From assembly GCA_022841645.1 (NCBI GenBank), contig JALHRC010000002.1, forward strand, positions 1 to 36,845: a stretch of DNA of 36,845 nucleotides, read 5' to 3'. The position numbers were made by a program, and so were the translations under genes. Every line of letters begins with the position of its first letter. Within the stretch, counting starts at the first letter, position 1. Positions 21,148 through 28,506 of the stretch are shown here, one piece after another. The notes below the pieces were generated by a model, which did no database searches, was not told the origin of the DNA, and saw only the letters and a program-made list of their open reading frames with translations. The stretch is from Minisyncoccota bacterium (GTDB taxonomy: Bacteria > Patescibacteriota > Minisyncoccia > Phycocordibacterales > UBA918).

Positions 21148-22656
21148 ATGATGATTACAATGACTCGGTACCTGGCGCTGTGTGTGGCACTTCTATGTGT
21201 GGGTGTGTTTGCGGCGTCGGTGAGCGCGCAATCAAACGACACCACCGCACCCGAAATTGAAAATGTGGTGATTGCCACCACCACTGGTACCAGTGTTACT
21301 ATCACGTGGGAAACCGACGAAGACGCTGATTCAGCGGTTAACTTTAGCTTGACCCCAGATTATGGAGTAGTACGCGTCCCGGTACCCGAGCGCACTGCGC
21401 ACTCCATTACCCTTGATAGCCTCGAGCAAGGTAGAACTTACTATTTCCGGGTTATCTCAGCCGATGAAAATGGCAACCAGGCAATTTCGGCTGACTACAA
21501 GTTTCAAACTGATACGGCGCCTTCAAGTGGCGATCAGGCGGGGGAAGGAGAGGGGCTCGCCGGGGATCCGTCAGCGGTACCGGCGCTCAATCCGCCGCCC
21601 ACGAGTGAAAAAATTCTTGAGCTCATTGAAGAAATTACTGACCCGAAGGAACTTAAAGAAATCGTTAATGAGGTAATTAAAGCTATCGAAGGCATTACCG
21701 AAGATCTCACTATTGTGGGGCCGCCTACAGTGATTCCCGAAACCACGTCGGCAATAGTGAAGTGGACAACTGATCGTGAGGCGACGTCAGAAGTACGTTT
21801 TTCACCATCACGCGGCTTTGACGGGACTACGTTCGAATTTTCCCAGTCTTCTACTGCTGGTCCTACCACGGACCATGAGATTCGTCTCATTGGTCTCGAG
21901 CCCTACACCGAATACAGCTTCATGGTGCGCTCAACTGACGAGTACAACATTACCGGTGAAAGTCGTGTTTTCACCTTCCTTACCAAAGCATCGCTCCCTA
22001 ATATTCGCAATTTGCGCGTACTTAAGGTCGAAGAAAACGCAGCTACGCTTGCCTGGGATACGACCGTTCCCGCTAAGGCACTGATTGAGTTTCAAGACCT
22101 GACCACCGGCGCGCAGAATTCTGTGGGTAGGCCAACCCTCGCCACGTCGCACCAGATGCGCCTCGCAGACCTTACGTTAGGCACCCGCTACGTCGCTTTC
22201 GTGATTGCTGAAAATTCAGGTGGTGACCGGGTACGTAGTCAGCCTATCCAATTCATCACCGTGCGTGACATCGCTCCGCCATTCATTTCTAACGTAACAA
22301 ACGAATCCACTATTTTTCCGGGTGGCGAGTCACGCATCCAAACCATTATTGAGTGGGCTACCGATGAACCAGCGGCCTGTCTTATGACCTACCAGGAAGG
22401 TGTGGCGGGGGGTACCGACCCAACGACACGAGAAAAGGAGACTAAGGAATACAACACTCGCCACGTGGAAGTTATCATCGACTTCGCACCAGCAACGGTG
22501 TACCAATTCTGGTTGGATTGCGAAGACGAAGCAGGCAACACAGTTACCTCAGAGAACTTTGTGCTTTTTACACCAATTCAGGAAAAAAATATCATCGACC
22601 TCATCATCGAAAACTTCCAGAGTACCTTCGGTTGGGTCAGTAATATCGGCGGATAG
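21148..22656 (+). CDS. Secreted protein with four FN3-like domains
   Basis: A signal peptide ends at VSA-27. Four FN3-like or purple-acid-phosphatase-N-like beta domains follow at ~35-115, ~191-275, ~280-370 and ~372-482, each with TWET/KWTT/AWDT/EWAT-type strands and a Y-x-F-x-V strand. A charged helical linker (~150-185, SEKILELIEEI...) separates the first two. The protein ends in a short amphipathic helix and FGWVSNIGG. No transmembrane segment remains after cleavage, so it should be secreted or held by other surface proteins. The start at 21148 has alternatives at 21151 and 21160; ATG 21160 gives the most usual signal-peptide length. It follows the giant gene by 9 nt, suggesting cotranscription. 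The last ten codons are copied downstream at 22876-22908. Confidence 0.9.
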   Translation: MMITMTRYLALCVALLCVGVFAASVSAQSNDTTAPEIENVVIATTTGTSVTITWETDEDADSAVNFSLTPDYGVVRVPVPERTAHSITLDSLEQGRTYYFRVISADENGNQAISADYKFQTDTAPSSGDQAGEGEGLAGDPSAVPALNPPPTSEKILELIEEITDPKELKEIVNEVIKAIEGITEDLTIVGPPTVIPETTSAIVKWTTDREATSEVRFSPSRGFDGTTFEFSQSSTAGPTTDHEIRLIGLEPYTEYSFMVRSTDEYNITGESRVFTFLTKASLPNIRNLRVLKVEENAATLAWDTTVPAKALIEFQDLTTGAQNSVGRPTLATSHQMRLADLTLGTRYVAFVIAENSGGDRVRSQPIQFITVRDIAPPFISNVTNESTIFPGGESRIQTIIEWATDEPAACLMTYQEGVAGGTDPTTREKETKEYNTRHVEVIIDFAPATVYQFWLDCEDEAGNTVTSENFVLFTPIQEKNIIDLIIENFQSTFGWVSNIGG

Positions 22657-22908
22657 CTTGGTGTAGTAATCGATTAGCGTTGCAGTCTGCCGCCGTCACT
22701 TTTCTCGCTGTGACGCAGAAATGTGACAAGGCAGCTGTCTAAGGAAAATATAGTCGCTGCGCTCCTTGTTTCTCTTTAGCGGGTCGCCGCCGCTACTTTC
22801 TTCGCTATGAGGCTCGAAAGTAGCGAGGCGTCCGCATAAGGAAAATATAGTCGCTGCGCTCATTATTTCTCCTTAACCTTCGGCTGGGTCAGTAATATCG
22901 GCGGCTAG
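22624..22908 (+). repeat. Direct repeat: 33-nt copy of the FN3 gene tail, bracketing a 219-bp insert
   Basis: 22624-22656 (coding TFGWVSNIGG-stop) recurs at 22876-22908 with 31 of 33 bases identical. Both differences are third-position synonymous changes (GGT/GGC and GGA/GGC), and the copy also ends in TAG. The insert between them consists of palindromic repeat units. Confidence 0.9.
22687..22875. repeat. Two tandem palindromic repeat units
   Basis: Each unit has a hairpin followed by a TAAGGAAAATATAG...GCGCTC block, of which 25 nt are identical at 22740-22764 and 22837-22861 (97-nt period). The unit 1 hairpin pairs CTGCC (22687-22691) with GGCAG (22730-22734) and GTCAC with GTGAC inside. 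The unit 2 hairpin pairs CGCTACTTTC (22791-22800) with GAAAGTAGCG (22816-22825). The block after the second hairpin (TAAGGA...TCCTTA) is itself palindromic. The hairpin arms differ while the pairing is kept. It resembles REP/MITE-like elements; there is no coding sequence here. Confidence 0.7.
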
Positions 22909-22911
22909 TAC

Positions 22912-22960
22912 CTATTATGGGGACAGGTCCCTAATGGTGCTACTCCCCAAGGCATAATAG
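22912..22960 (+). promoter_or_regulatory. Hairpin leader in front of the ABC genes
   Basis: CTATTATG (22912-22919) pairs perfectly with CATAATAG (22953-22960), enclosing GGGACAGGTCCC (22920-22931), which is itself a hairpin. The outer arm ends exactly at the ribosome binding site of the ATPase gene, so it could be an operator or an mRNA structure affecting translation. Confidence 0.45.
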
Positions 22961-22966
22961 AGGAAA
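22959..22966 (+). promoter_or_regulatory. Shine-Dalgarno of the ABC ATPase
   Basis: AGAGGAAA lies about 6-9 nt before ATG 22973. It is one of only two clear Shine-Dalgarno sites in the window and supports this start. Confidence 0.6.
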
Positions 22967-22972
22967 CGTCCT

Positions 22973-24295
22973 ATGGCGAAGCCACTTATCGTGTGTCGAG
23001 ATCTTTCGATTATCTACAACAAGGGTAAATCGAATGAATTTAAAGCGCTTACGGGCGTCAACACTGATATTTTTGAGGGTGAATACATCATCCTCTTCGG
23101 CCCCTCTGGTTGTGGCAAGTCAACCCTCATGTATTCCATCCAAGGCTCGCTTCCGCCGGGTGAAGGAACGCTCCTTATTCGTGGGGATGACATCTACTCG
23201 TACCCACCATCAGAACGGGTGTATTTCCAGCGCTACGTGATGGGTATCATTTTTCAGTCGTTCAACCTGATTGGTTCGCTATCAGTGCTCGACAATGTCG
23301 CTCTCCCGATGATTTTCTGTAACTCTGATAAAATAACGCGCAACCGTCGTGCGCAGTCACTACTTGACCGTTTTGGAGTTGGCCACGTCTCGCATAAAAT
23401 CCCGGCCATGCTCTCGGGAGGGCAGCAACAGCGCGTGTCGGTGGCTCGTTCGATGGTGAATGATCCTAAAATTCTCTTGGCCGACGAACCAACCGGTAAC
23501 CTTGACTCAGTTTCTACACAGCAGGTGATGGATAAAATTGATGAAATTAACACCTTCGACCGCCGCACCATCATCATGGTGTCACATAATGCGGCTCACC
23601 TTTCATATGCTCACCGCGTGTACTACCTCAAAGATGGCCGAATTATCCGTGAAGTGGTAAACCCACAACGCAAGCAAATTAAGCCAGTGCGGGAAGGGGA
23701 GACCATTGTCACCGAGCTCGAGCAGTTGGCGCGACTCTACCCGTATGATTCCATCGACACGCTGCGGGTGAAGAGTATGGTAAATTTCCTTACCCAAACA
23801 CTCACTTTTGACCAGATAGTTCGTCTCGAACACGCTACTGAGCTGTTTATTAAGGGTAAGGTAGATAAGGAAGCGTTTATAAAGTCACTCAGCTTGCCGT
23901 TTGAACGCGGTGGAGTCGAGATTCCCGAGACGCAGGCCCGAAAAATGGCTGTTATGGCAGATCGCATGATCCACCAAGCTGATGACATCAGACGTTTTCG
24001 TGCCAAAAAGGACAACGCCGGTGTGTTTTTCAGTCAGCACAAACTCGCTGAGCGTTTGCGTGATCACTTACTGCAGGCGTATCGACTCAAGCTTAATAAG
24101 GAGCAGGACGATCACTTAGTAGAAATGATCGCCGACCGGGTAACGGGCGTATCCGAGGACAATGAATTTAATGAGCGCCTTATGGTAACCGTAAAGAACG
24201 GCGGTTTGGGGCTGGCGGAAAGCGAGGCTGATGATCTCACACGGTACTTTGAAAAAATTATCGCCCAAGGAGTGGACGTAAGCTACAAAAATTAG
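22973..24295 (+). CDS. ABC transporter ATPase, MacB/LolD-like, with long C-terminal extension
   Basis: The first ~225 residues are a complete ABC ATPase that would power the adjacent permease at the cytoplasmic face. Visible motifs are Walker A GPSGCGKST (43-51), the Q-loop in IIFQSFNLIGSLSVLDNV, signature LSGGQQQR (147-154), Walker B ILLADE (167-172) followed by PTGNLD, and the H-loop SHN (204-206). These are typical of the MacB/LolD/FtsE group, whose ATPases are usually about 220-250 aa when encoded separately. Here ~210 further residues follow. They are rich in charged helices (LEQLARLYPYD, ATELFIKGKVD, FRAKKDN), lack hydrophobic segments and are not recognised. The gene overlaps nothing, and the permease starts 1 nt after its stop, so the two are surely cotranslated. 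The substrate is unknown. Confidence 0.93.
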   Translation: MAKPLIVCRDLSIIYNKGKSNEFKALTGVNTDIFEGEYIILFGPSGCGKSTLMYSIQGSLPPGEGTLLIRGDDIYSYPPSERVYFQRYVMGIIFQSFNLIGSLSVLDNVALPMIFCNSDKITRNRRAQSLLDRFGVGHVSHKIPAMLSGGQQQRVSVARSMVNDPKILLADEPTGNLDSVSTQQVMDKIDEINTFDRRTIIMVSHNAAHLSYAHRVYYLKDGRIIREVVNPQRKQIKPVREGETIVTELEQLARLYPYDSIDTLRVKSMVNFLTQTLTFDQIVRLEHATELFIKGKVDKEAFIKSLSLPFERGGVEIPETQARKMAVMADRMIHQADDIRRFRAKKDNAGVFFSQHKLAERLRDHLLQAYRLKLNKEQDDHLVEMIADRVTGVSEDNEFNERLMVTVKNGGLGLAESEADDLTRYFEKIIAQGVDVSYKN

Positions 24296-24296
24296 T

Positions 24297-25505
24297 ATGC
24301 GCGTGCAAGACTTGGCTCAGCTTTCTACCCGTATGTTTAAGACTAACCCACTTCGTACGTGGCTCACTATTCTTGGTATGGGAGTGGGCACGGGTGCAGT
24401 GGTAGTGCTTGTGGGTTTAGGTTTTGGACTACAAAAGATCATCCTTGAACAGATCGTGTTCGGTGAGACGCTACTTTCACTGGGTGTCTCAGCCACCGGC
24501 GCTCAGGGACTCACACTCACCAGCGAAACACTCACTGATTTTGAAAATATGGATGAAGTGCTTGACGCCTCGCCGTTAGCCCGTTTTCCGGCTCTAATAA
24601 CGTACAAGGGTCTTACCGGGAATGTTTTTGTGCAGGGTGTAGAGCCGCCCTACCTACGTTATGCGGGTATTGCAGCGAGCGCTGGTACAGCCTTTACCGA
24701 TGAAGATGCCGGCGACGCGAATTCGATTATGCTTTCGCCGGCAGTTTTAAAACTTTTCGGTATTGATGAACCCGATGAATTTATTGGTGAGCGTGTTTCC
24801 TTGCGGCTTTTGGTACCGGCAGACGACGGCACTGATGTCATTAATGAAGTAATTATCGATAAAGAATATACGGTGCGTGGTGTGACTAAAGAAGAGGGTG
24901 TACTTAATGCCATGATGATGATGCCGGAATTGCGTAATTATGTTGGCATTGAGGAATTTGAACGTATTCAAGTGCGGGTGGATACCAATCAAAATCTACC
25001 CATCGTTGAAGAGCGGCTCATCGGTCTTGGTTACCGGGTAAGTGCTCTTTCTAAGACTGTCGAGCAGGCCTCCAAGATTTTCCAAGGAGTGCAAGCGGTA
25101 CTAGCGACATTTGGCGGCATTGCACTCCTCGTTTCTGCTATTGGTATGTTTAACACCATGACAGTAACGCTCCTTGAACGGACGAAGGAAATTGGCATTA
25201 TGCGCACTCTGGGAGCCTCACCAAATGACGTTAAATATCTCTTCGTGTCTGAATCGATCGTTGTAGGCTTTATGGGGGGCGTCAGTGGTATCGTGATGGG
25301 GGTATCCTTAGGTGTGGCTGTTAATGTTTTTCTCAATCTTCTCGCTAGTCAATTCGGTGGTCAGGCAGTTGCTCTGTTTTCCTTTCCGCTCACGTTTTTA
25401 TTGTTCATCGCTCTCTTCTCCGCGGCAGTGGGGTACCTTACTGGTATCTTTCCAGCCCGTCGAGCCTCTAAACTGAATCCACTCGACGCCATTCGTTATG
25501 AATAG
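24297..25505 (+). CDS. ABC transporter permease, MacB/FtsX family
   Basis: This is the membrane partner of the preceding ATPase. The N-terminus (KTNPLRTWLTILGMGVG) leads into TM1 (~21-45). A large extracytoplasmic MacB periplasmic-core-like domain spans ~50-255. The FtsX domain with three more helices lies at ~262-290, ~318-350 and ~360-385, and includes the coupling segment ERTKEIGIMRTLGAS and the family-typical ending PARRASKLNPLDAIRYE. At 402 aa and four helices it is a typical MacB-type permease lacking a fused ATPase. In such families the pair acts by mechanotransmission on periplasmic or envelope substrates. No membrane fusion protein gene is nearby. A role in surface-protein handling is only inferred from the neighbours. 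Confidence 0.93.
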   Translation: MRVQDLAQLSTRMFKTNPLRTWLTILGMGVGTGAVVVLVGLGFGLQKIILEQIVFGETLLSLGVSATGAQGLTLTSETLTDFENMDEVLDASPLARFPALITYKGLTGNVFVQGVEPPYLRYAGIAASAGTAFTDEDAGDANSIMLSPAVLKLFGIDEPDEFIGERVSLRLLVPADDGTDVINEVIIDKEYTVRGVTKEEGVLNAMMMMPELRNYVGIEEFERIQVRVDTNQNLPIVEERLIGLGYRVSALSKTVEQASKIFQGVQAVLATFGGIALLVSAIGMFNTMTVTLLERTKEIGIMRTLGASPNDVKYLFVSESIVVGFMGGVSGIVMGVSLGVAVNVFLNLLASQFGGQAVALFSFPLTFLLFIALFSAAVGYLTGIFPARRASKLNPLDAIRYE

Positions 25506-25515
25506 AGTATCCATG

Positions 25516-25560
25516 TGTGCATAAGTAGTGCATAACCCTGTTGAAAGTCGCGTACAATGA
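25516..25560 (+). promoter_or_regulatory. Promoter module of the 618-aa protein gene
   Basis: TGTGCATAA (25516-25524) and AGTGCATAA (25527-25535) are direct repeats 11 nt apart, followed by CGCGTACAATGA (25549-25560) with a -10 candidate TACAAT (25553-25558). A nearly identical arrangement precedes the 381-aa surface gene. Transcription would start near 25565, about 25 nt before ATG 25590. Confidence 0.5.
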
Positions 25561-25589
25561 TGTGGACTAATTAGCAACCATTTTTAAGT

Positions 25590-27446
25590 ATGTCGTACAA
25601 CGTAGATAATCTTCCGCAGTTCGTGAACACCGCTGGAAAAATCACCATTCTCACCGCTGTCGTAGGCTTGGCGGTGTTTGTCCTAGCGTTTTTGTTTAAC
25701 GCTGGAACCAATGAGCTCATGAAAGCTGAAGCGACCTCTACCGCCTCGACGACACTCACAGTGCTCAACACTCCCCCACAATGGGATATTTTTGCTTTTG
25801 AGGAAACGGAATCCTCAACCTCGTCTCCAACAAACTCTGGACGGCAAATCGCCTGGGTGGGCACTGCGTCAGACTCAAATGCTCAGCCGTACTTCCTTAT
25901 TGTTTGTAGCAGCAGCGCGACACCAACTGCTCGAGCTAATAACACCCCATATTGTAACGCTACCTCGTCGCTGTGGGCGGTGTCAGCGTCTACTACCAGT
26001 GGTACACAGGCTCGAGCAGCAACCACAACAACTGAGGTCGCACCGTACGCAGAGCTTAACGACTGGTATGCCTGGGTATGTGACTACGATACTGTAAACC
26101 CACGTTGCAACAACGTGGCCTCACAGGGTATCTCAGCAACAAACTCCTCACCATTCCATGTAAATCGTCGCCCTGTCTTTACAGACTTCTATAACAACTC
26201 ACCGGCAAATCCCGGTGCATCGTTCACCTTCTTCTCGACATCCTCAGATCCTGACAGTACCGGTGGCGATGATGTGATTAGGCTACACGTTTGTAACGAA
26301 AATGACTTCAGCACCACCACATCTATGTGTGGAGCCGGTGGCTACATAGCTAGTACGAGTCCAGCCGTGACTGATGATGCAACAGCTGTTTATACCCTGC
26401 CGCCAGTTATTCAGGACCAGCTTTACGACGCATACGGATTTATTGTTGACCAGCACGGTCACGTGGCAATCGGTTCCATCCAGGGTTCAAACGAACCATT
26501 TGAAGTAGCAAATGTTGCACCGACTGTCACTGCTGACTCAATTAATATCAATGGCGGTCTGGATATCTCCCTCACAAATCCTGCTGGGCAAACTACCGGC
26601 TACGCACTTGAGTTTGTCACCTCCGATGCCAATAGCTGCATAAACTATTTGAGTAACCCAGAAGTGGACGACGTCATTGTCTCGCTTCTCAGATCGGATA
26701 TCGGTTCAACTACCTGCAATGGTACGGCTGGGGCTTACAACCCAAATAACTGCTACCCCAGTGGCGTCGGTACTTCAACCTGGAACCTCTCTTGTGTCTC
26801 AGCTACATCCACTACTTGTGGTGGCGCTACTGACCCAACGGTTGAGTGGAACTGCACCTTCCCGCTCTGGTTCCTTACTGACCCAACTGACGCTGGCTCG
26901 CAGTTTGCCACAGCGTCATGGACAGCGTCTATTGCAGCCATTGATGACAATAATGCAACAGGAAGCTTTGCAGTCGGTACCTCAAGTACCTGGATTGATG
27001 TGCTGACGTTCCCGGCTTTGGACCTTCTCACTGATGAAATTACCTACGGTGCTCTCGAACCAGGTCAGCCCGCTGGTCCGCTGGTGGCAACGACTACCAT
27101 CGCGTCAGTTGGTAACGCAGGACTCGACCAAGACGTTGAAGGGGAGTCAATGTGTACAACATTCGGTATCAGCACGCCATGTCCTGTTTCTGCAACCTCG
27201 ACCGTCCCTGATAGCAGTCAACGCTTCTCTACGTCATCGGTAGCCTACAGTAGCGGACTCACTCTCTCATCGACCACTCCGTTTGAACTCGAAATCAATG
27301 TTCTGAAGAGCACAAGCACCTCGCTGTTCGCTCAGGGCATCACATACTGGGGAATCCAAGTACCTGGAACGGTAACCCTCGCAGGCTCGTATACTGGCCT
27401 TAACACCTTCTACGCAGTGGTGTCGGAACCTGACGAGTGGGATTAA
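25590..27446 (+). CDS. 618-aa membrane-anchored surface protein with C-terminal 'YGALEP' module
   Basis: One hydrophobic helix at residues 18-37 (ITILTAVVGLAVFVLAFLFN) anchors the protein. The rest should be outside and is Ser/Thr/Asn-rich with many Cys. Residues ~60-305 contain Ig-like segments with paired Cys (FLIVCSSS, YAWVCDYD, RLHVCNEND). Residues ~310-618 are homologous by eye to the last ~266 residues of the giant protein: an SININGG start, a Cys-rich stretch, FLTDPTDAG, then YGALEPG (Y486), a QRFSTSS segment and a closing WGIQVPG...TGLNTF. This shared module may be a docking or assembly domain. The gene has its own promoter and a strong terminator, so it is probably monocistronic. It lies directly after the ABC pair. 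Function unknown. Confidence 0.9.
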   Translation: MSYNVDNLPQFVNTAGKITILTAVVGLAVFVLAFLFNAGTNELMKAEATSTASTTLTVLNTPPQWDIFAFEETESSTSSPTNSGRQIAWVGTASDSNAQPYFLIVCSSSATPTARANNTPYCNATSSLWAVSASTTSGTQARAATTTTEVAPYAELNDWYAWVCDYDTVNPRCNNVASQGISATNSSPFHVNRRPVFTDFYNNSPANPGASFTFFSTSSDPDSTGGDDVIRLHVCNENDFSTTTSMCGAGGYIASTSPAVTDDATAVYTLPPVIQDQLYDAYGFIVDQHGHVAIGSIQGSNEPFEVANVAPTVTADSININGGLDISLTNPAGQTTGYALEFVTSDANSCINYLSNPEVDDVIVSLLRSDIGSTTCNGTAGAYNPNNCYPSGVGTSTWNLSCVSATSTTCGGATDPTVEWNCTFPLWFLTDPTDAGSQFATASWTASIAAIDDNNATGSFAVGTSSTWIDVLTFPALDLLTDEITYGALEPGQPAGPLVATTTIASVGNAGLDQDVEGESMCTTFGISTPCPVSATSTVPDSSQRFSTSSVAYSSGLTLSSTTPFELEINVLKSTSTSLFAQGITYWGIQVPGTVTLAGSYTGLNTFYAVVSEPDEWD

Positions 27447-27468
27447 AACTCTCTCAAGTTAATTTGCA

Positions 27469-27508
27469 AAAGCAACAGCCACTGTTATCCAACAGTGGCT
27501 GTTGCTTT
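27469..27508 (+). terminator. Intrinsic terminator after the 618-aa gene
   Basis: An 18-bp perfect stem (27469-27486 with 27491-27508) with loop ATCC begins 22 nt after the stop codon. The 5' arm starts AAAGCAACAGCC; the 3' arm ends GCTTT. The T-tract is short, but stem strength and position make a terminator likely. Its 3' arm overlaps the -35 of the next promoter. Confidence 0.8.
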
Positions 27509-27531
27509 ATGCTGGCAACGTTTGCGATAAT
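27502..27531 (+). promoter_or_regulatory. Promoter of the DUF916-like/dockerin gene pair
   Basis: TTGCTT (27502-27507) as -35 and GATAAT (27526-27531) as -10 are 18 nt apart. The predicted start near 27538 leaves only about 6 nt before ATG 27544, so the mRNA would be nearly leaderless. Confidence 0.5.
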
Positions 27532-27543
27532 AGTGTATCTCTC

Positions 27544-28503
27544 ATGAAGCTCTTCTGTGCACAATGGAGGCAGGCTTTTAGTTGCTTGTTGTTCTTATTT
27601 ATTCTGTTTGTGCCAGAGCTGGCTTCTGCCAGTTTTGGCATTACCCCACCGTATGTTCGCAATACCAGTCTGACGCGCAATACCACCTATGAGCAACAAA
27701 TCCTTCTTGTTCGTGGTGATCCCAGTATTCCTCTGCGTGCACAAATAATTGTTGATGCCCCGGAAATTGCTAGTTGGATTGAAATCGTTGAGGGTACATC
27801 GGTGCCGCTTCCGCGGGGGGAGCAAAAGGTTCCTATGACTGTGCGCGTTAAAGTTCCCAGTGATGCTGAGTTTAAGGATTACGAAGGTATCATTCGTATT
27901 CGCACCGTGCCTGATACTGACGCGGTTAATGCAGGTGCGGTAAATATTTCACTCGGTGCTCAGGTAAAAATTGATCTTAGTGTGATTGACCGGGTGATCG
28001 AAGACTTCCGCATCCGTAAAGTGTCGCTGTCGGACCTCAATGAGGGTAGTAAGTTGGCGTGGCTCTTCTTCCCAGGAAAGATCCGCTTCGGCATGTTGCT
28101 TGAGAATACCGGGAATGTTGACATTGCTCCCTCACGAGTGGAGTTTAAAATTTACGACTTTGCTGGAAATGTTCTCTTGGAAGAAACACGCAACCTCGGG
28201 AAAATTACCAAAGTGGCACCGTATGCTACCGAGGAGGTGATTGCTGAATTGCCCACCCGTCTCCCTGAAGGTAACTACTTTGTGCGCTTCAGTATATTTA
28301 ACGGTGACGAGTTCAAGCATGGCGGAGAGCTCAATATGTCTATTCTTCCATACGGAACACTCGAAGCAGCGGGCTTTGGGTTCATGGGACTGTCTTTCAT
28401 GCACAAGCTGTCTCTTTTGATACCACTCTTTACGCTCGTCATACTTGTCCTGTATGGCCTCTATAACGTCCGTGAGCGTAGACGACGTACTTCGCGTGCG
28501 TAG
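27544..28503 (+). CDS. Membrane-anchored Ig-like surface protein, DUF916/NEW3-like
   Basis: The ORF track starts at TTG 27502, inside the terminator and promoter; ATG 27544 is preferred because it opens directly with a classical signal peptide ending ELASA. The 319-aa product has an N-terminal beta domain with GITPPYVRN and a YEGIIRIRT strand, reminiscent of DUF916 (WxL-interacting proteins), then a second Ig-like domain with GKIRFGMLLENTGNVDI and a LPEGNYFVRFSIFNG strand, typical of NEW3/CARDB-like folds. A single C-terminal helix (~289-307) and a basic tail (RERRRR) place the domains outside the membrane. It is followed 3 nt later by the dockerin gene, so the two are cotranscribed. In DUF916 proteins this fold binds envelope partners; that role here is inferred. 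Confidence 0.87.
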   Translation: MKLFCAQWRQAFSCLLFLFILFVPELASASFGITPPYVRNTSLTRNTTYEQQILLVRGDPSIPLRAQIIVDAPEIASWIEIVEGTSVPLPRGEQKVPMTVRVKVPSDAEFKDYEGIIRIRTVPDTDAVNAGAVNISLGAQVKIDLSVIDRVIEDFRIRKVSLSDLNEGSKLAWLFFPGKIRFGMLLENTGNVDIAPSRVEFKIYDFAGNVLLEETRNLGKITKVAPYATEEVIAELPTRLPEGNYFVRFSIFNGDEFKHGGELNMSILPYGTLEAAGFGFMGLSFMHKLSLLIPLFTLVILVLYGLYNVRERRRRTSRA

Positions 28504-28506
28504 TTT

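Noticed and set aside
22740-22861. Possible CRISPR array or tRNA in the gap before the ABC genes
   Set aside because: Only two repeat copies occur, with hairpins in the spacers and no cas genes; no cloverleaf or T-loop sequence is visible.
27502-27543. TTG start at 27502 for the DUF916-like protein
   Set aside because: It lies in the terminator arm and overlaps the -35 box; ATG 27544 opens directly with the signal peptide.
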